DNA from: Serinibacter salmoneus
GTDB taxonomy: Bacteria; Actinomycetota; Actinomycetes; Actinomycetales; Beutenbergiaceae
Assembly: GCF_002563925.1 (NCBI RefSeq)
Contig: NZ_PDJD01000001.1
Span: 1,866,973-1,930,972, forward strand
DNA: 64,000 nt
Direction: 5' to 3'
A program made the position numbers and the translations under genes. The notes below the pieces were generated by a model. It had not been told where the DNA came from and did not search any database. It worked only from the letters and a program-made list of their open reading frames with translations. This document shows, piece after piece, positions 51,228 through 60,204 of this stretch. Every line of letters begins with the position of its first letter. The first letter of the stretch is position 1.

Positions 51228-52172
51228 ATGAGCAACGGTGCGCCCGCCCTGGAGGCGGTCTCCCTGCGTCGCTCCTTCCGCAGTTTCGTCGCGGTGGACG
51301 ACGCCAGCCTGACCCTCGAGGCGGGCAAGGTCACGGCCCTGATCGGACCCAACGGCGCGGGGAAGACCACGCTGATGCTGATGCTCGCGGGGCTGCTGCG
51401 CCCCGATGCGGGCTCGATCCGGGTGCGCGGCCACGACCCCGTCACTCAGGGCGCCCTCGCCAGGCGCGAACTGGGGTGGATGCCGGACGCCTTCGGGATG
51501 TGGGACTCCCTCACCGCCACGGAGGTGCTCACCACGATGGCCGCGGCCTACCGGTTGCCGAAGGCTGCCGGGGCCGCACGCGCCGCGCAGCTCCTGGAGC
51601 AGGTGGGCCTCACCGCTTTCGCCCACACCCAGGCGCACGTGCTCTCCCGCGGTCAGAAGCAGCGCCTGGGGTTGGCGCGGGCGCTCGTGCACTCCCCCAG
51701 CGTGCTGCTGTTGGACGAACCGACCTCCGGGATGGACCCCGGCGCCCGCATCGAGGCGCGCACCATGCTGCGCGACCTCGCCGCCTCCGGCGTCGCGATC
51801 CTCGTCTCCTCCCACATCCTGGTGGAGTTGGAGGGGATGGTCGACGACGCGGTCTTCCTCTCCCAGGGCCGCACCACCGCGCCCCCCGAGATCCGCACCG
51901 ACATCCAGCCCTGGCGCCTGGTGTGCCTGGACGGCGACGCCTTCGCCACCTGGGCGGCGAGCATGGGCCTCCCGATCCACCCCGACCCCGCGCCCGGGGC
52001 CGGCGGTGTACCGGAGGGGGGCTGCGCCGTCGGGCTCCACCTCGCTGACCAGGCGCAGGCCGCCACCGTGTTGCGGGACGCCATCACCGCCGGGCTGCCG
52101 ATCGCGGCCCTCGCGCCCGCGCCCCGCGGCCTGGAGCACACCTACCTCGAGATGCAGCTGGAGACGCGATGA
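51228..52172 (+). CDS. ABC transporter ATP-binding protein (DrrA/CcmA type)
   Basis: 314 aa. Walker A GPNGAGKTTLML, signature VLSRGQKQRLGLARAL (LSRGQ variant), Walker B VLLLDEPTSGMDP and switch SSHI, then a ~95-residue C-terminal regulatory extension. Typical of exporters or multidrug systems. Overlaps the permease gene by 4 bp. The promoter is shared with none; the mazE gene diverges 113 bp upstream. Confidence 0.92.
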   Translation: MSNGAPALEAVSLRRSFRSFVAVDDASLTLEAGKVTALIGPNGAGKTTLMLMLAGLLRPDAGSIRVRGHDPVTQGALARRELGWMPDAFGMWDSLTATEVLTTMAAAYRLPKAAGAARAAQLLEQVGLTAFAHTQAHVLSRGQKQRLGLARALVHSPSVLLLDEPTSGMDPGARIEARTMLRDLAASGVAILVSSHILVELEGMVDDAVFLSQGRTTAPPEIRTDIQPWRLVCLDGDAFATWAASMGLPIHPDPAPGAGGVPEGGCAVGLHLADQAQAATVLRDAITAGLPIAALAPAPRGLEHTYLEMQLETR

Positions 52173-53317
52173 CCACCACCTCACCGGCCACCGCCGGCAC
52201 GCCCTCCACGCCGCCGCCCCCCGGGCGCGGACCCTCTGGGCACGGCATCCGCACCGTGACGGCCCTCGACCTGCGCCAGCGGGTCCGCTCCACACGCTGG
52301 CAGGCGGCGCTGGCGGTCTGGTTCGTGATCGTCGGGGTCATCACCTGGCTGGTGACCGCGGCCGCCGGGTGGGTCACCGGCGAGGGCGGCTTCACCGAGG
52401 CGCAGGAGGCCGCCGGGCGCACCGTGTTCGGGTTGATCCTCATGTTCGTGCTGCTGCTGGGCCTGCTGATCACGCCGACCATGTCGGCCTCCTCGATCAA
52501 CGGCGATCGGCAGAACGGCACGCTGGCGATCCTGCAGGCGACCACGCTGAGCTCCTGGGACCTCACCCTGGGGAAGCTGCTGGCGGCCTGGGCCACGAGC
52601 CTGGCGTTCCTCGCGATCTCGCTGCCATTCCTCGCCTTCGGGCTCTCGCGCGGCGGCACGTCCGTGGGCGCCGGTGTGGTGGCCATCGGGATCGTCGCGC
52701 TGATCCTCCTGGTGGTCTGTGGGATCGGGCTGGGCTGCAGCGCCCTGACCTCCCGCCCCGCGGGCTCGGCGGTGCTGACCTATCTCATCGTGGCGGGCCT
52801 CGCGATCGGCACCCCGATCGCCTTCGGCCTCTCGGCGGTTTTCGTCGGCACCGAGGAGGAGGTGCGGGTGCGCGACTTCCCCGAGGAGTTCTGGGAGACC
52901 TACGACTGGAACGAAGGCGACCCGGATGCCTCCGACATGCAGGAGTGTGTGTGGCGAACCGAGACCCAGCCTGTGCAGCACCTCGAGCGCACCGCGTGGT
53001 TGCTGGGGTTGAACCCGTTCGTGATCGTCGCGGATGCCGCCACCATCGGGCAGAGCGTGAGCTCGGCCGCCCCCGACCCGCTGAGCGGGTTGAGCTACCT
53101 GGTCCGCGCCGCCCAGCAGCCGCCGCAGACCGAGTTCGACTACTGCGAGGGCTATGGCGTCATGCTCTACGAGCCGGAGGAGATCGACCCAGGTGCGCCG
53201 ATCTGGCCCTGGGGCATGGGGGCGCTGCTGGTGCTCGGCGCCGCCGGCACCTGGGCCGCGCAGCGCCGCCTGCGCACCCCGGCGGGCGTGCTGCCGAAGG
53301 GCGTGCGGATCGCCTGA
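52169..53317 (+). CDS. ABC-2-type permease
   Basis: 382 aa. Pro-rich N-terminus, six hydrophobic segments, and the ABC-2 pattern SSINGDRQNGTLAILQATTLSSWDLTLGKLLAAW. An extracytoplasmic acidic loop (about residues 230-275) contains a pair of cysteines. Partner of the upstream ATPase; substrate unknown. Confidence 0.85.
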   Translation: MTTTSPATAGTPSTPPPPGRGPSGHGIRTVTALDLRQRVRSTRWQAALAVWFVIVGVITWLVTAAAGWVTGEGGFTEAQEAAGRTVFGLILMFVLLLGLLITPTMSASSINGDRQNGTLAILQATTLSSWDLTLGKLLAAWATSLAFLAISLPFLAFGLSRGGTSVGAGVVAIGIVALILLVVCGIGLGCSALTSRPAGSAVLTYLIVAGLAIGTPIAFGLSAVFVGTEEEVRVRDFPEEFWETYDWNEGDPDASDMQECVWRTETQPVQHLERTAWLLGLNPFVIVADAATIGQSVSSAAPDPLSGLSYLVRAAQQPPQTEFDYCEGYGVMLYEPEEIDPGAPIWPWGMGALLVLGAAGTWAAQRRLRTPAGVLPKGVRIA

Positions 53318-53367
53318 GCCGCCGCCGTGAGAGGTCGATGTCGGTGGGCACCGCTAGCGTGCCGACC

Positions 53368-54216
53368 ATGAGATACGGATTCGTGGGATCCTTCGGCACC
53401 GTCGCCGAGCAGGTGGCGCTCGCGCGCGAGGTGGAGGCCGCGGGCTGGGACGGCTACTTCACGTGGGACGCCATCTCCCTGGGCACCGATGCCACCTGGG
53501 ACCCGTTCGCGCTGCTGGGCGCGGTGGCCGCGAGTACCGAGCGCATCACGCTCGGGGCGCTGGTCTTCGCCGTCCCTCGCCGCAGCCCCTGGGAACTGGC
53601 GCGCCAGGCACTGACGGTGGATCACCTCTCCGGCGGCCGCCTGGTGCTGCCCATGGGCGTGGGCGTGACCGAGGACCGCGCGGTCGCCGGCGTGAGCGGT
53701 CGGGGCGCCACGCCGCACGGCCTGCGTGAGCGCGCCGCCCTCCTGGACGAGACCCTGGCGATCCTCGACGCCGCCGCCGGCGGCGAGCCGTTCAGCCATG
53801 CCGGGGAGCACTACCAGGTGCAGGACATGTTGATCGCGCCGCGACCGGTGGCCCGGCCCCGGGTGCCGATCTGGCCGGTCGGGGTGTGGCCGGCGCCGAA
53901 GTCGATGGCGCGCGCCGCCCGCTGGGACGGGATCGTGGTGCAGTTGCGGGGCGAGCGGGCCATGGAGGAGCCCACGCCCGACGACGTGGCGGCCCTGGTC
54001 GCGCACCTCACCGAGGTGCGGGGCGGCCCGGAGGCGATGGCCGGGTTCGAGGTGGTGCTGCAGGGGCAGTTCGCCGAGCAGCCCGATGCCGCGGAGCGGG
54101 CCGCCGCCTACGAGGCGGCGGGCGCCACCTGGTGGATCGACGGCCGCTGGCAGGGGCCGGACGCCCAGCCGGATCGGCAGCGTGCGCTGGTGGCGTCCGG
54201 GCCGCCGCGAACGTAG
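53368..54216 (+). CDS. Luciferase-like (LLM class) oxidoreductase
   Basis: 282 aa from ATG 53368 (MRYGFVGSFGTVAEQVALA); an in-frame ATG at 53338 is less family-like. TIM barrel with LGALVFAVPRRSPWELARQALTVDHLSGGRLVLPMGVG; probably F420- or FMN-dependent. Not closely similar to the luciferase-like protein at 41416-42492. Convergent with the acyltransferase gene. Confidence 0.86.
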   Translation: MRYGFVGSFGTVAEQVALAREVEAAGWDGYFTWDAISLGTDATWDPFALLGAVAASTERITLGALVFAVPRRSPWELARQALTVDHLSGGRLVLPMGVGVTEDRAVAGVSGRGATPHGLRERAALLDETLAILDAAAGGEPFSHAGEHYQVQDMLIAPRPVARPRVPIWPVGVWPAPKSMARAARWDGIVVQLRGERAMEEPTPDDVAALVAHLTEVRGGPEAMAGFEVVLQGQFAEQPDAAERAAAYEAAGATWWIDGRWQGPDAQPDRQRALVASGPPRT

Positions 54217-54218
54217 CG

Positions 54219-54236
54219 GGGTCCGCGGGCGGACCC
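54219..54236. terminator. Bidirectional hairpin between convergent genes
   Basis: GGGTCCGC/GCGGACCC, 8-bp self-complementary arms with a 2-nt centre (effective loop 4 nt), lying just after the luciferase-like stop and before the acyltransferase stop. No T-tract. Confidence 0.45.
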
Positions 54237-54253
54237 GATGAGCACCGCGACGC

Positions 54254-56287
54254 TCAGGGCTGGATCGCCTCCCAGATCAGGTCGGCGTACTGGTCGGTCC
54301 CGGTGCCCTCCCGCGGGTGGAAGTGGTCCTCGTAGAACCACTCCGGGTGCGCATCGGACAGCGCGAACCAGTCGATGAGGTGGGCATTGCCGTACTCCGG
54401 CACGATCTGCGCGAGACGCTCGTTGTCCTCCGCCTCGTAGACGATCGGGCTGCGCACCGTGACCAGGAAGACCCGGCGGTCCGGCAGCCCCTCGATCAGG
54501 CGGCGCAGGTCGCGTTCGCCGATCGGCCCGTTCGTCCCCCCGTGCACCACCACCGTGTGTCCCAGGGTGCCGGCGTCGCGGCTGGCGAACACCGCGTTGA
54601 CCACGTCCGCGAACTGGCGTCCCACCTCCCAATCGACCGAGGCGACGCCCCGCTCGATGAGTTCCGGGGCCGCGATACCGGCCACCGAGTCCCCGACCAC
54701 GCTGACCGTGCCGAGTTGCTCGGCGGGCTCCTGCGCGGACTCTGTGCTTGCTTCGGGGCTGCGCTCGACTGTGGGTTCCGGGCTGGGCTCGGCGGTGGGT
54801 TCCGGGCTGGGCTCCGGGCTCGGCCGGGCGCTGGCGGTCGACTCGGCCTCCCCCGCCGCCTCGGCCGGGGACGCCTGCTCCTGGCCGGGCTGCGCCGTCG
54901 GACCACCCGGGGCCGCGGCCGCGGTGACGACCCCGGAACCCGCCGCCAGCCGCTCGTTGCTCTCCAGCGCCGTCGCCCGGTCGGGTGTGAGCGCCAGCCC
55001 GGCGGCGAGGGCCACGCCGAGGACCGTGGCCGAGGCCACCGCGATCGTCGTCCCCCGCGCCGCCGGTGCGAGGGCCCCCGAGGTGCGCACCGCCGTCCAC
55101 CAGCGGCCCAGCGCGCCCCGGCGGATCGGCGTCTCCACGTAGCGCCAGGAGGCCTCCGCGAGCAGGCCGGTGGCCAGCAGTTGCACGGCGATCACCGCCG
55201 GGAGCGGCCAGAACACATCGATGCCGGGTCGGGTGAGCATGAGCACCGGCCAGTGCCACAGGTAGATCCCGTAGGAGCGGGTGCCGATCCAGCGCAGCGG
55301 CTGGCGTTCCAGTATCCGGCCGACGGCGGACCCGGGGTGGACCACCGTGGTCACCAGGGCGAGGCACACCAAGGCGATGGCGGCATAGCCGCCCAGGTAC
55401 AGAGCACGGGAGGAGTCCTGCACGAGGAATGCCAGCAGAAGGAAGGCCGCGAGAGCGACCACGGCCACGACGTCGCTGGTGCGAGCCGAACGGCGCGCCC
55501 GCTCCCCGGTGTGCAGCCAGGGGCGCCACACGCAGGCGGCAGCGGCACCCAGCACGATCGGGAACAGGTGGGTATCGGTCCCCACGTAGACGCGGGTCGG
55601 GTCGGTCCCCGGCACTCCGGAGGCGAACGAGATCAGCACCATCAGCACCGCGGAGACGCCTGCGGTGATCAACAGCGCCTTGCCGAGCGTGCGTCGTCCC
55701 CAGCGCAGCGCCACCCAGGCGAGCAGCGGCGCCACGAGGTAGAACTGCATCTCGACCGCGAGGGTCCACAGGTGACGCAGCAGCGAGGGCCGCTCCGAGG
55801 CATCGAAGTAGGACTGGGACGCGAGGATCTGGAACCAGTTGGAGACGTACGCGATCGCCGCCGGGATCGCGCCGCGCAGGTGGTCCAGCTGCTCACGCAG
55901 GAGCAGCTGGGCGGCCGCGACGGCGGCCAGTACAAGGTACAGCGCCGGCAGCAGTCGCCGCGCGCGCCGCAGGTAGAAGGTGCCGACCGCGAACCGGCCC
56001 GTGCGGGTGACCTCCACCAGGATGAGGGTGGTGATGAGGTAGCCCGAGATGACGAAGAAGAGGTCGACGCCCAGGAACCCCCCGGTCAGGCCGAGGATCT
56101 CCGCGTGATAGCCGAACACCGCGAGGACCGCGAGGGCACGCAGTCCGTCGAGACCCTGCAGGTGCGGGGCACCCGCATGAGGGCGCACCGAGTCCGAGTC
56201 GGGGCGCGGGAGGACCCCCGGGGCGCTGACGTCGCTCGGGGGGCCTCCCGCCGTCCGGCTGCCCGGACGACTGGAGAGTGACGTCAC
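54254..56287 (-). CDS. OatA-type acyltransferase (acyltransferase 3 plus SGNH)
   Basis: 677 aa from GTG 56287 (TTG 56293 possible). N-terminal acyltransferase-3 domain with ~10-11 helices (LDGLRALAVLAVFGYHAEIL, LFFVISGYLITTLILVEV, YGIYLWHWPVLM), a Pro/Glu/Ser repeat linker (SPEPSPEPTAEPSPEPT-like), and an extracytoplasmic SGNH-like domain: VVGDSVAG (Ser block I), VHGGTNG and EDHFHP (His block V). This is the OatA layout, acetylating peptidoglycan or cell-wall glycans. No RBS; a TTGAAT/AACACT promoter ~10 nt upstream suggests a leaderless mRNA. Confidence 0.88.
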   Translation of the reverse strand: MTSLSSRPGSRTAGGPPSDVSAPGVLPRPDSDSVRPHAGAPHLQGLDGLRALAVLAVFGYHAEILGLTGGFLGVDLFFVISGYLITTLILVEVTRTGRFAVGTFYLRRARRLLPALYLVLAAVAAAQLLLREQLDHLRGAIPAAIAYVSNWFQILASQSYFDASERPSLLRHLWTLAVEMQFYLVAPLLAWVALRWGRRTLGKALLITAGVSAVLMVLISFASGVPGTDPTRVYVGTDTHLFPIVLGAAAACVWRPWLHTGERARRSARTSDVVAVVALAAFLLLAFLVQDSSRALYLGGYAAIALVCLALVTTVVHPGSAVGRILERQPLRWIGTRSYGIYLWHWPVLMLTRPGIDVFWPLPAVIAVQLLATGLLAEASWRYVETPIRRGALGRWWTAVRTSGALAPAARGTTIAVASATVLGVALAAGLALTPDRATALESNERLAAGSGVVTAAAAPGGPTAQPGQEQASPAEAAGEAESTASARPSPEPSPEPTAEPSPEPTVERSPEASTESAQEPAEQLGTVSVVGDSVAGIAAPELIERGVASVDWEVGRQFADVVNAVFASRDAGTLGHTVVVHGGTNGPIGERDLRRLIEGLPDRRVFLVTVRSPIVYEAEDNERLAQIVPEYGNAHLIDWFALSDAHPEWFYEDHFHPREGTGTDQYADLIWEAIQP

Positions 56288-56426
56288 GGCCAAAGTGTTC
56301 CACGCGTTGACGCGGATTCAAGCAAGCACGCGCCGAGGGAACGGCGAGATCCCGCCGTCTGTGCGCCGTCGCGGTGCGCACGCAAGCGGTGGCGGGGTCG
56401 ACGACCCCGCCACCGCCCGGTCCGGG

Positions 56427-57065
56427 CTACTCCCCCGAGCGGGCCGCCACGATCGGCTGCGTCGGCAGGTGCTTGGCCGGCAGGGTCTTGGGCCGCCAGG
56501 AGTCGCGGGTGGCCTCGAAGGCGGTGATGTCCTCCTCGTGCTGCAGGGTGAGGCTGATGTCGTCCAGCCCCTCCATGAGGCGCCAGCGGGTGTAGTCGTC
56601 GATCTCGAACGGCACGGTCACCTCGCCGCCCGTCACGGTGCGGCTGGCCAGGTCCACCGTGAGCTCCATGCCCGGGTTGGCCTCGAGGATCTTCCACAGC
56701 AGCTCGATGTCCTGCTGCGCCACCACGCCCGCGACCAGGCCCTGCTTACCGGAGTTGCCGCGGAAGATGTCCGCGAACCGGGAGGCGAGGACCACCCGGA
56801 AGCCGTAGTCCTTCAGCGCCCACACCGCGTGCTCGCGGGAGGAACCGGTGCCGAAGTCCGGGCCGGCCACCAGCACCGAGCCGTTGCGGTAGGCGTCCTG
56901 GTTCAGCACGAACGTCTCGTTGCCGCGCCAGGCGGCGAACAGGGCGTCCTCGAAGCCGGTCCTGGTGACCCGCTTGAGGTACACGGCCGGGATGATCTGG
57001 TCGGTGTCCACGTTGCTGCGGCGCAGCGGGACGCCGATGCCGGTGTGGGTGACGATCTTCTCCAT
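56427..57065 (-). CDS. leuD: 3-isopropylmalate dehydratase, small subunit
   Basis: 212 aa; swivelling domain of isopropylmalate isomerase (leucine synthesis). [37 protein letters not shown], with catalytic loop residues present. Follows leuC after 29 bp. Confidence 0.97.
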   Translation of the reverse strand: MEKIVTHTGIGVPLRRSNVDTDQIIPAVYLKRVTRTGFEDALFAAWRGNETFVLNQDAYRNGSVLVAGPDFGTGSSREHAVWALKDYGFRVVLASRFADIFRGNSGKQGLVAGVVAQQDIELLWKILEANPGMELTVDLASRTVTGGEVTVPFEIDDYTRWRLMEGLDDISLTLQHEEDITAFEATRDSWRPKTLPAKHLPTQPIVAARSGE

Positions 57066-57094
57066 GATTGCTTTCCTCCCGTGCTACCGGCGGA

Positions 57095-58576
57095 TCAGAC
57101 CTGCACCAGCAGGTTCGGGTCGAGGGGGCTCAGCGGGGAGCCGTCGAAGGTGGTGAGGTCCACGTCCTCACCGAGGTCCAGGTCGGACAGCGAGGACAGG
57201 GTGCCGCGGATCGCGGTGGCGGCGGCCACCAGCGGGGAGACCAGGTGGGTGCGGCCACCCTTGCCCTGACGTCCCTCGAAGTTGCGGTTGGACGTGGACG
57301 CGGCGCGTTCCCCCGGCTGCAGCTGGTCGGGGTTCATCCCCAGGCACATCGAGCAGCCGGCGTTGCGCCACTCGGCCCCGAAGTCGGTGAAGATCTCGTC
57401 CAGGCCCTCGGCCTCGGCCTGCAGACGCACCCGGGCGGAGGCCGGCACGACCAGCACGCGCACGTCGTCGGCCTTCTTGCGGCCCTTGATGACCTTGGCG
57501 ATGGAGCGCAGGTCCTCGATGCGGCCGTTGGTGCACGAGCCCATGAAGACCGTGTCGACCTTCACCTCGCGCAGCGGCTGCCCGGGCTCCAGGCCCATGT
57601 ACTCCAGGGCGCGCTCGGCGGCCACCCGCTCACCCTCGTCGGCGATCTCCTCCGGCACGGGCACGTTCGCCGAGATCGGCAGGCCCTGGCCGGGGTTGGT
57701 GCCCCAGGTGACGAACGGCTCCAGGTCGCTCGCGCTCAGTTCCACTTCGACGTCGAAGGTGGCGTCCTCATCGGTGACCAGCGTCTTCCAGTACTCCACC
57801 GCGGCGTCCCAGTCCTCGCCCTCGGGGGCGTGCGGGCGGCCCTGCACGTAGTCGAAGGTGGTCTGGTCCGGGGCGATCATGCCGGCGCGGGCGCCCGCCT
57901 CGATGGACATGTTGCAGATCGTCATGCGGGCCTCCATCGAGAGCTTCTCGATGGCCTCACCGCGGTACTCCAGCACGTAGCCGGCGCCGCCGCCGGTACC
58001 GATCTTGGCGATGATCGCCAGGATGATGTCCTTGCTGGTGGTGCCCGGGGGCAGGTCGCCGACGACGTTGATCGCCATGGTCTTGAACGGCTTCAGCGGG
58101 AGGGTCTGCGTGGCCAGGACGTGCTCGACCTCGCTGGTCCCGATCCCGAACGCCAGACCACCGAAGGCGCCGTGCGTGGAGGTGTGGGAGTCGCCGCACA
58201 CCACGGTCATCCCCGGCATCGTCAGCCCGAGCTGCGGGCCGACCTGGTGCACGATCCCCTGGTCGGCGTCGCCCAGGGAGTGGATGCGGATGCCGAACTC
58301 GGCGGCGTTGTTGCGCAGCGTCTGGATCTGCGTGCGGGAGGTGAGGTCCGCGATCGGCAGGTCGATGTCCAGCGTGGGGGTGTTGTGGTCCTCGGTGGCC
58401 ATCGTGAGGTCCGGGCGGCGCACCGGGCGGCCGGCGAGACGCAGGCCCTCGAAGGCCTGCGGGCTGGTCACCTCGTGGCAGAGGTGAAGGTCGATGTAGA
58501 GCAGGTCGGGCGCGCCGTCCTCACCGCGCCGCACCACGTGCGCGTCCCACACCTTCTCCGCCAGGGTCTTGCCCAT
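57095..58576 (-). CDS. leuC: 3-isopropylmalate dehydratase, large subunit
   Basis: 493 aa from ATG 58576 ([15 protein letters not shown]). Aconitase-like protein with 4Fe-4S cysteines in GSCTNGR and [31 protein letters not shown]. Divergent from the IclR gene, its probable regulator. Confidence 0.98.
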   Translation of the reverse strand: MGKTLAEKVWDAHVVRRGEDGAPDLLYIDLHLCHEVTSPQAFEGLRLAGRPVRRPDLTMATEDHNTPTLDIDLPIADLTSRTQIQTLRNNAAEFGIRIHSLGDADQGIVHQVGPQLGLTMPGMTVVCGDSHTSTHGAFGGLAFGIGTSEVEHVLATQTLPLKPFKTMAINVVGDLPPGTTSKDIILAIIAKIGTGGGAGYVLEYRGEAIEKLSMEARMTICNMSIEAGARAGMIAPDQTTFDYVQGRPHAPEGEDWDAAVEYWKTLVTDEDATFDVEVELSASDLEPFVTWGTNPGQGLPISANVPVPEEIADEGERVAAERALEYMGLEPGQPLREVKVDTVFMGSCTNGRIEDLRSIAKVIKGRKKADDVRVLVVPASARVRLQAEAEGLDEIFTDFGAEWRNAGCSMCLGMNPDQLQPGERAASTSNRNFEGRQGKGGRTHLVSPLVAAATAIRGTLSSLSDLDLGEDVDLTTFDGSPLSPLDPNLLVQV

Positions 58577-58682
58577 ATCGCCACCTTCGTCCGGTTCTGG
58601 ATCGAGCACGCGGCGGGGTGTGCCCACGCGCCCGGTTGTTGCCGTCTCATTGTCGCGGCACCGGCGCTGCGACGAACTTGCG

Positions 58683-58692
58683 TCTCATGAGA
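58683..58692. promoter_or_regulatory. Palindrome in the leuC/ndgR divergent gap
   Basis: TCTCATGAGA, a perfect 10-bp palindrome, followed by a tandem GATGAGATGAC; ATTGTC and GACAAT motifs flank it. Located ~30 bp before the regulator ATG and ~110 bp before leuC, suiting autoregulation and leuCD control by the IclR protein. Confidence 0.55.
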
Positions 58693-58712
58693 TGAGATGA
58701 CAATATCGAGGC

Positions 58713-59432
58713 ATGGACACTTCTGGGGTTGGCGTTCTCGACAAGGCCGCGACGGTGCTCGGCGCGCTGGAGTCCGGTCCCGCTACGCTCGCGCAGTTGG
58801 TCGCCTCCACCCATCTTGCGCGCCCGACGGCGCACCGGCTCGCGGTGGCGCTGGAGCACCACCGCCTGGTGGCGCGCGACCTGCAGGGCCGGTTCGTGCT
58901 CGGCCCGCGCCTGGCCGAACTCGCGGCCGCCGCCGGCGAGGACCGTCTGCTGGCCGCCGCCGGCCCCGTGCTCGCCGCGCTGCGCGACCACACCGGTGAG
59001 AGCGCCCAACTCTTCCGCCGCCAGGGCGATCAGCGCATCTGTGTGGCCGCGGCCGAGCGGCCCGTGGGCCTGCGCGACTCGATCCCCGTGGGGGCGCAGC
59101 TCTCGATGCTCGGCGGCAGCGCCGCGCAGGTGCTGCTGGCCTGGGAGGAGCCGGACCGACTGCACCGCGGGCTGCACGGGGCGAAGTTCACCGCCACGGT
59201 GCTGTCCGGGGTGCGACGGCGCGGCTGGGCCCAGTCGGTGGCCGAACGTGAGCCGGGGGTCACCTCGGTCTCCGCGCCGGTCCGCGGGCCCTCGGGGCGC
59301 ATCGTGGCCGCGGTGTCCATCTCGGGCCCGATCGAGCGGATGACCAAGCAGCCCGGGCGCCTGCACGCCGCGGCCGTGGTCTCGGCCGCGAACCGTCTCT
59401 CGGACGTGCTGCGCCGCGCCGACGCCAGCTGA
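58713..59432 (+). CDS. IclR-family regulator, NdgR/LtbR-like
   Basis: 239 aa. Winged HTH at the N-terminus (VLDKAATVLGALESGPATLAQLVASTHLARPTAHRLAVALEHH) and an IclR effector domain (GLRDSIPVGAQLSMLGGSAAQVLLAW, VTSVSAPVRGPSGRIVAAVSISGP). Its position divergent from leuCD is the classic place of NdgR/LtbR, which controls leucine and other amino-acid synthesis in actinobacteria. Confidence 0.9.
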   Translation: MDTSGVGVLDKAATVLGALESGPATLAQLVASTHLARPTAHRLAVALEHHRLVARDLQGRFVLGPRLAELAAAAGEDRLLAAAGPVLAALRDHTGESAQLFRRQGDQRICVAAAERPVGLRDSIPVGAQLSMLGGSAAQVLLAWEEPDRLHRGLHGAKFTATVLSGVRRRGWAQSVAEREPGVTSVSAPVRGPSGRIVAAVSISGPIERMTKQPGRLHAAAVVSAANRLSDVLRRADAS

Positions 59433-59452
59433 GGTCGGCACCACCCGCGAAC

Positions 59453-59536
59453 CCCTGGCACCACCCGCGAGCGTCGTCGATACGCGCGAGATGGTCCGCC
59501 GGGCGTCGTCTCTCGCGCGCTTCGTCGTCTCTCGTG
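59453..59536 (+). repeat. 84-bp direct repeat, copy 1
   Basis: Identical by eye to 59606-59689, offset 153 bp. Rich in CGTCGTC and CTCGCGCG runs; contains TACGCGCGAGATGG. Flanked by shorter partial repeats of GGCACCACCCGCGAGC. Confidence 0.85.
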
Positions 59537-59605
59537 TGCGGGGGCGCGGCCCTCGCGCGTGCGCGAGCCCAGGCACCACCCGCTAGCCCCCGCACCACCC
59601 GCGAG

Positions 59606-59689
59606 CCCTGGCACCACCCGCGAGCGTCGTCGATACGCGCGAGATGGTCCGCCGGGCGTCGTCTCTCGCGCGCTTCGTCGTCTCTCGTG
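59606..59689 (+). repeat. 84-bp direct repeat, copy 2
   Basis: Second copy. Exact identity over 84 bp suggests recent duplication or gene-conversion-like maintenance. Function unknown. Confidence 0.85.
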
Positions 59690-59735
59690 CGTGAGGGGGC
59701 GGCCCGCGCGTGTGGGGGCGCACCCCGGAAATGAC

Positions 59736-59768
59736 GAAGCCCCCGCTCGCGATGCGAGCGGGGGCTTC
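59736..59768 (-). terminator. Terminator of the tRNA operon
   Basis: GAAGCCCCCGCTCGC / GCGAGCGGGGGCTTC, 15-bp perfect stem with a 3-nt loop, just downstream of tRNA-Glu on the minus strand, followed on that strand by GTCATTT. Confidence 0.8.
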
Positions 59769-59774
59769 CAACTG

Positions 59775-59847
59775 TGACCCCAGCGGGATTCGAACCCGCG
59801 TTACCGCCGTGAGAGGGCGGCGTACTAGGCCGCTATACGATGGGGCC
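59775..59847 (-). tRNA. tRNA-Glu (CTC)
   Basis: 73-nt tRNA. Acceptor GGCCCCA pairs TGGGGTC (one G-U), anticodon stem CCGCC/GGCGG with loop CTCTCAC (anticodon CTC), T-arm GCGGG-TTCGAAT-CCCGC. CCA is not encoded. Both tRNAs lie on the minus strand, 91 bp apart, with gltX 3.6 kb away. Confidence 0.95.
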
Positions 59848-59938
59848 GTTGTCACGCTGTCATGCTGTCCGGTTTCCCGGGCCTCGGAGAGCCTACATGA
59901 TCTTCGCCGTGATGCGAAATCCGCGACTTTCCGCTGCG

Positions 59939-60010
59939 CTGGGGTACCAGGACTCGAACCTAGACTAACTGAACCAGAATCAGTCGTGCTGCCAATTACA
60001 CCATACCCCA
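59939..60010 (-). tRNA. tRNA-Gln (CTG)
   Basis: 72-nt tRNA. Acceptor TGGGGTA/TACCCCA, anticodon stem ACTGA/TCAGT with loop TTCTGGT (anticodon CTG), T-loop TTCGAGT. Upstream partner of tRNA-Glu; likely cotranscribed. In actinobacteria Gln-tRNA is made by GluRS plus the GatCAB amidotransferase. Confidence 0.95.
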
Positions 60011-60204
60011 AGGGGGTATCAGGGCCGGTTTCCCGGTCCATCAACCGTCGCAGGACTCTACCTGGTCCGAGCCGATGCTCCAAACCGGCCCCTGCGCCGG
60101 TCCGCGGAACGCGACGCAGATCACACCGCATCGCTCGGGCGGGCCCCCAACACGCCGCCACGCCACCCCTGCGGACACGCGACGGCGCCCCCTAGCCTGG
60201 GAGC

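Larger units (their letters stand above)
59433..59774. other. Gap with 84-bp direct repeats
   Basis: 342 bp between the regulator and tRNA-Glu. It holds two identical 84-bp repeats and the tRNA terminator; translations are repetitive and not gene-like. Confidence 0.7.
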
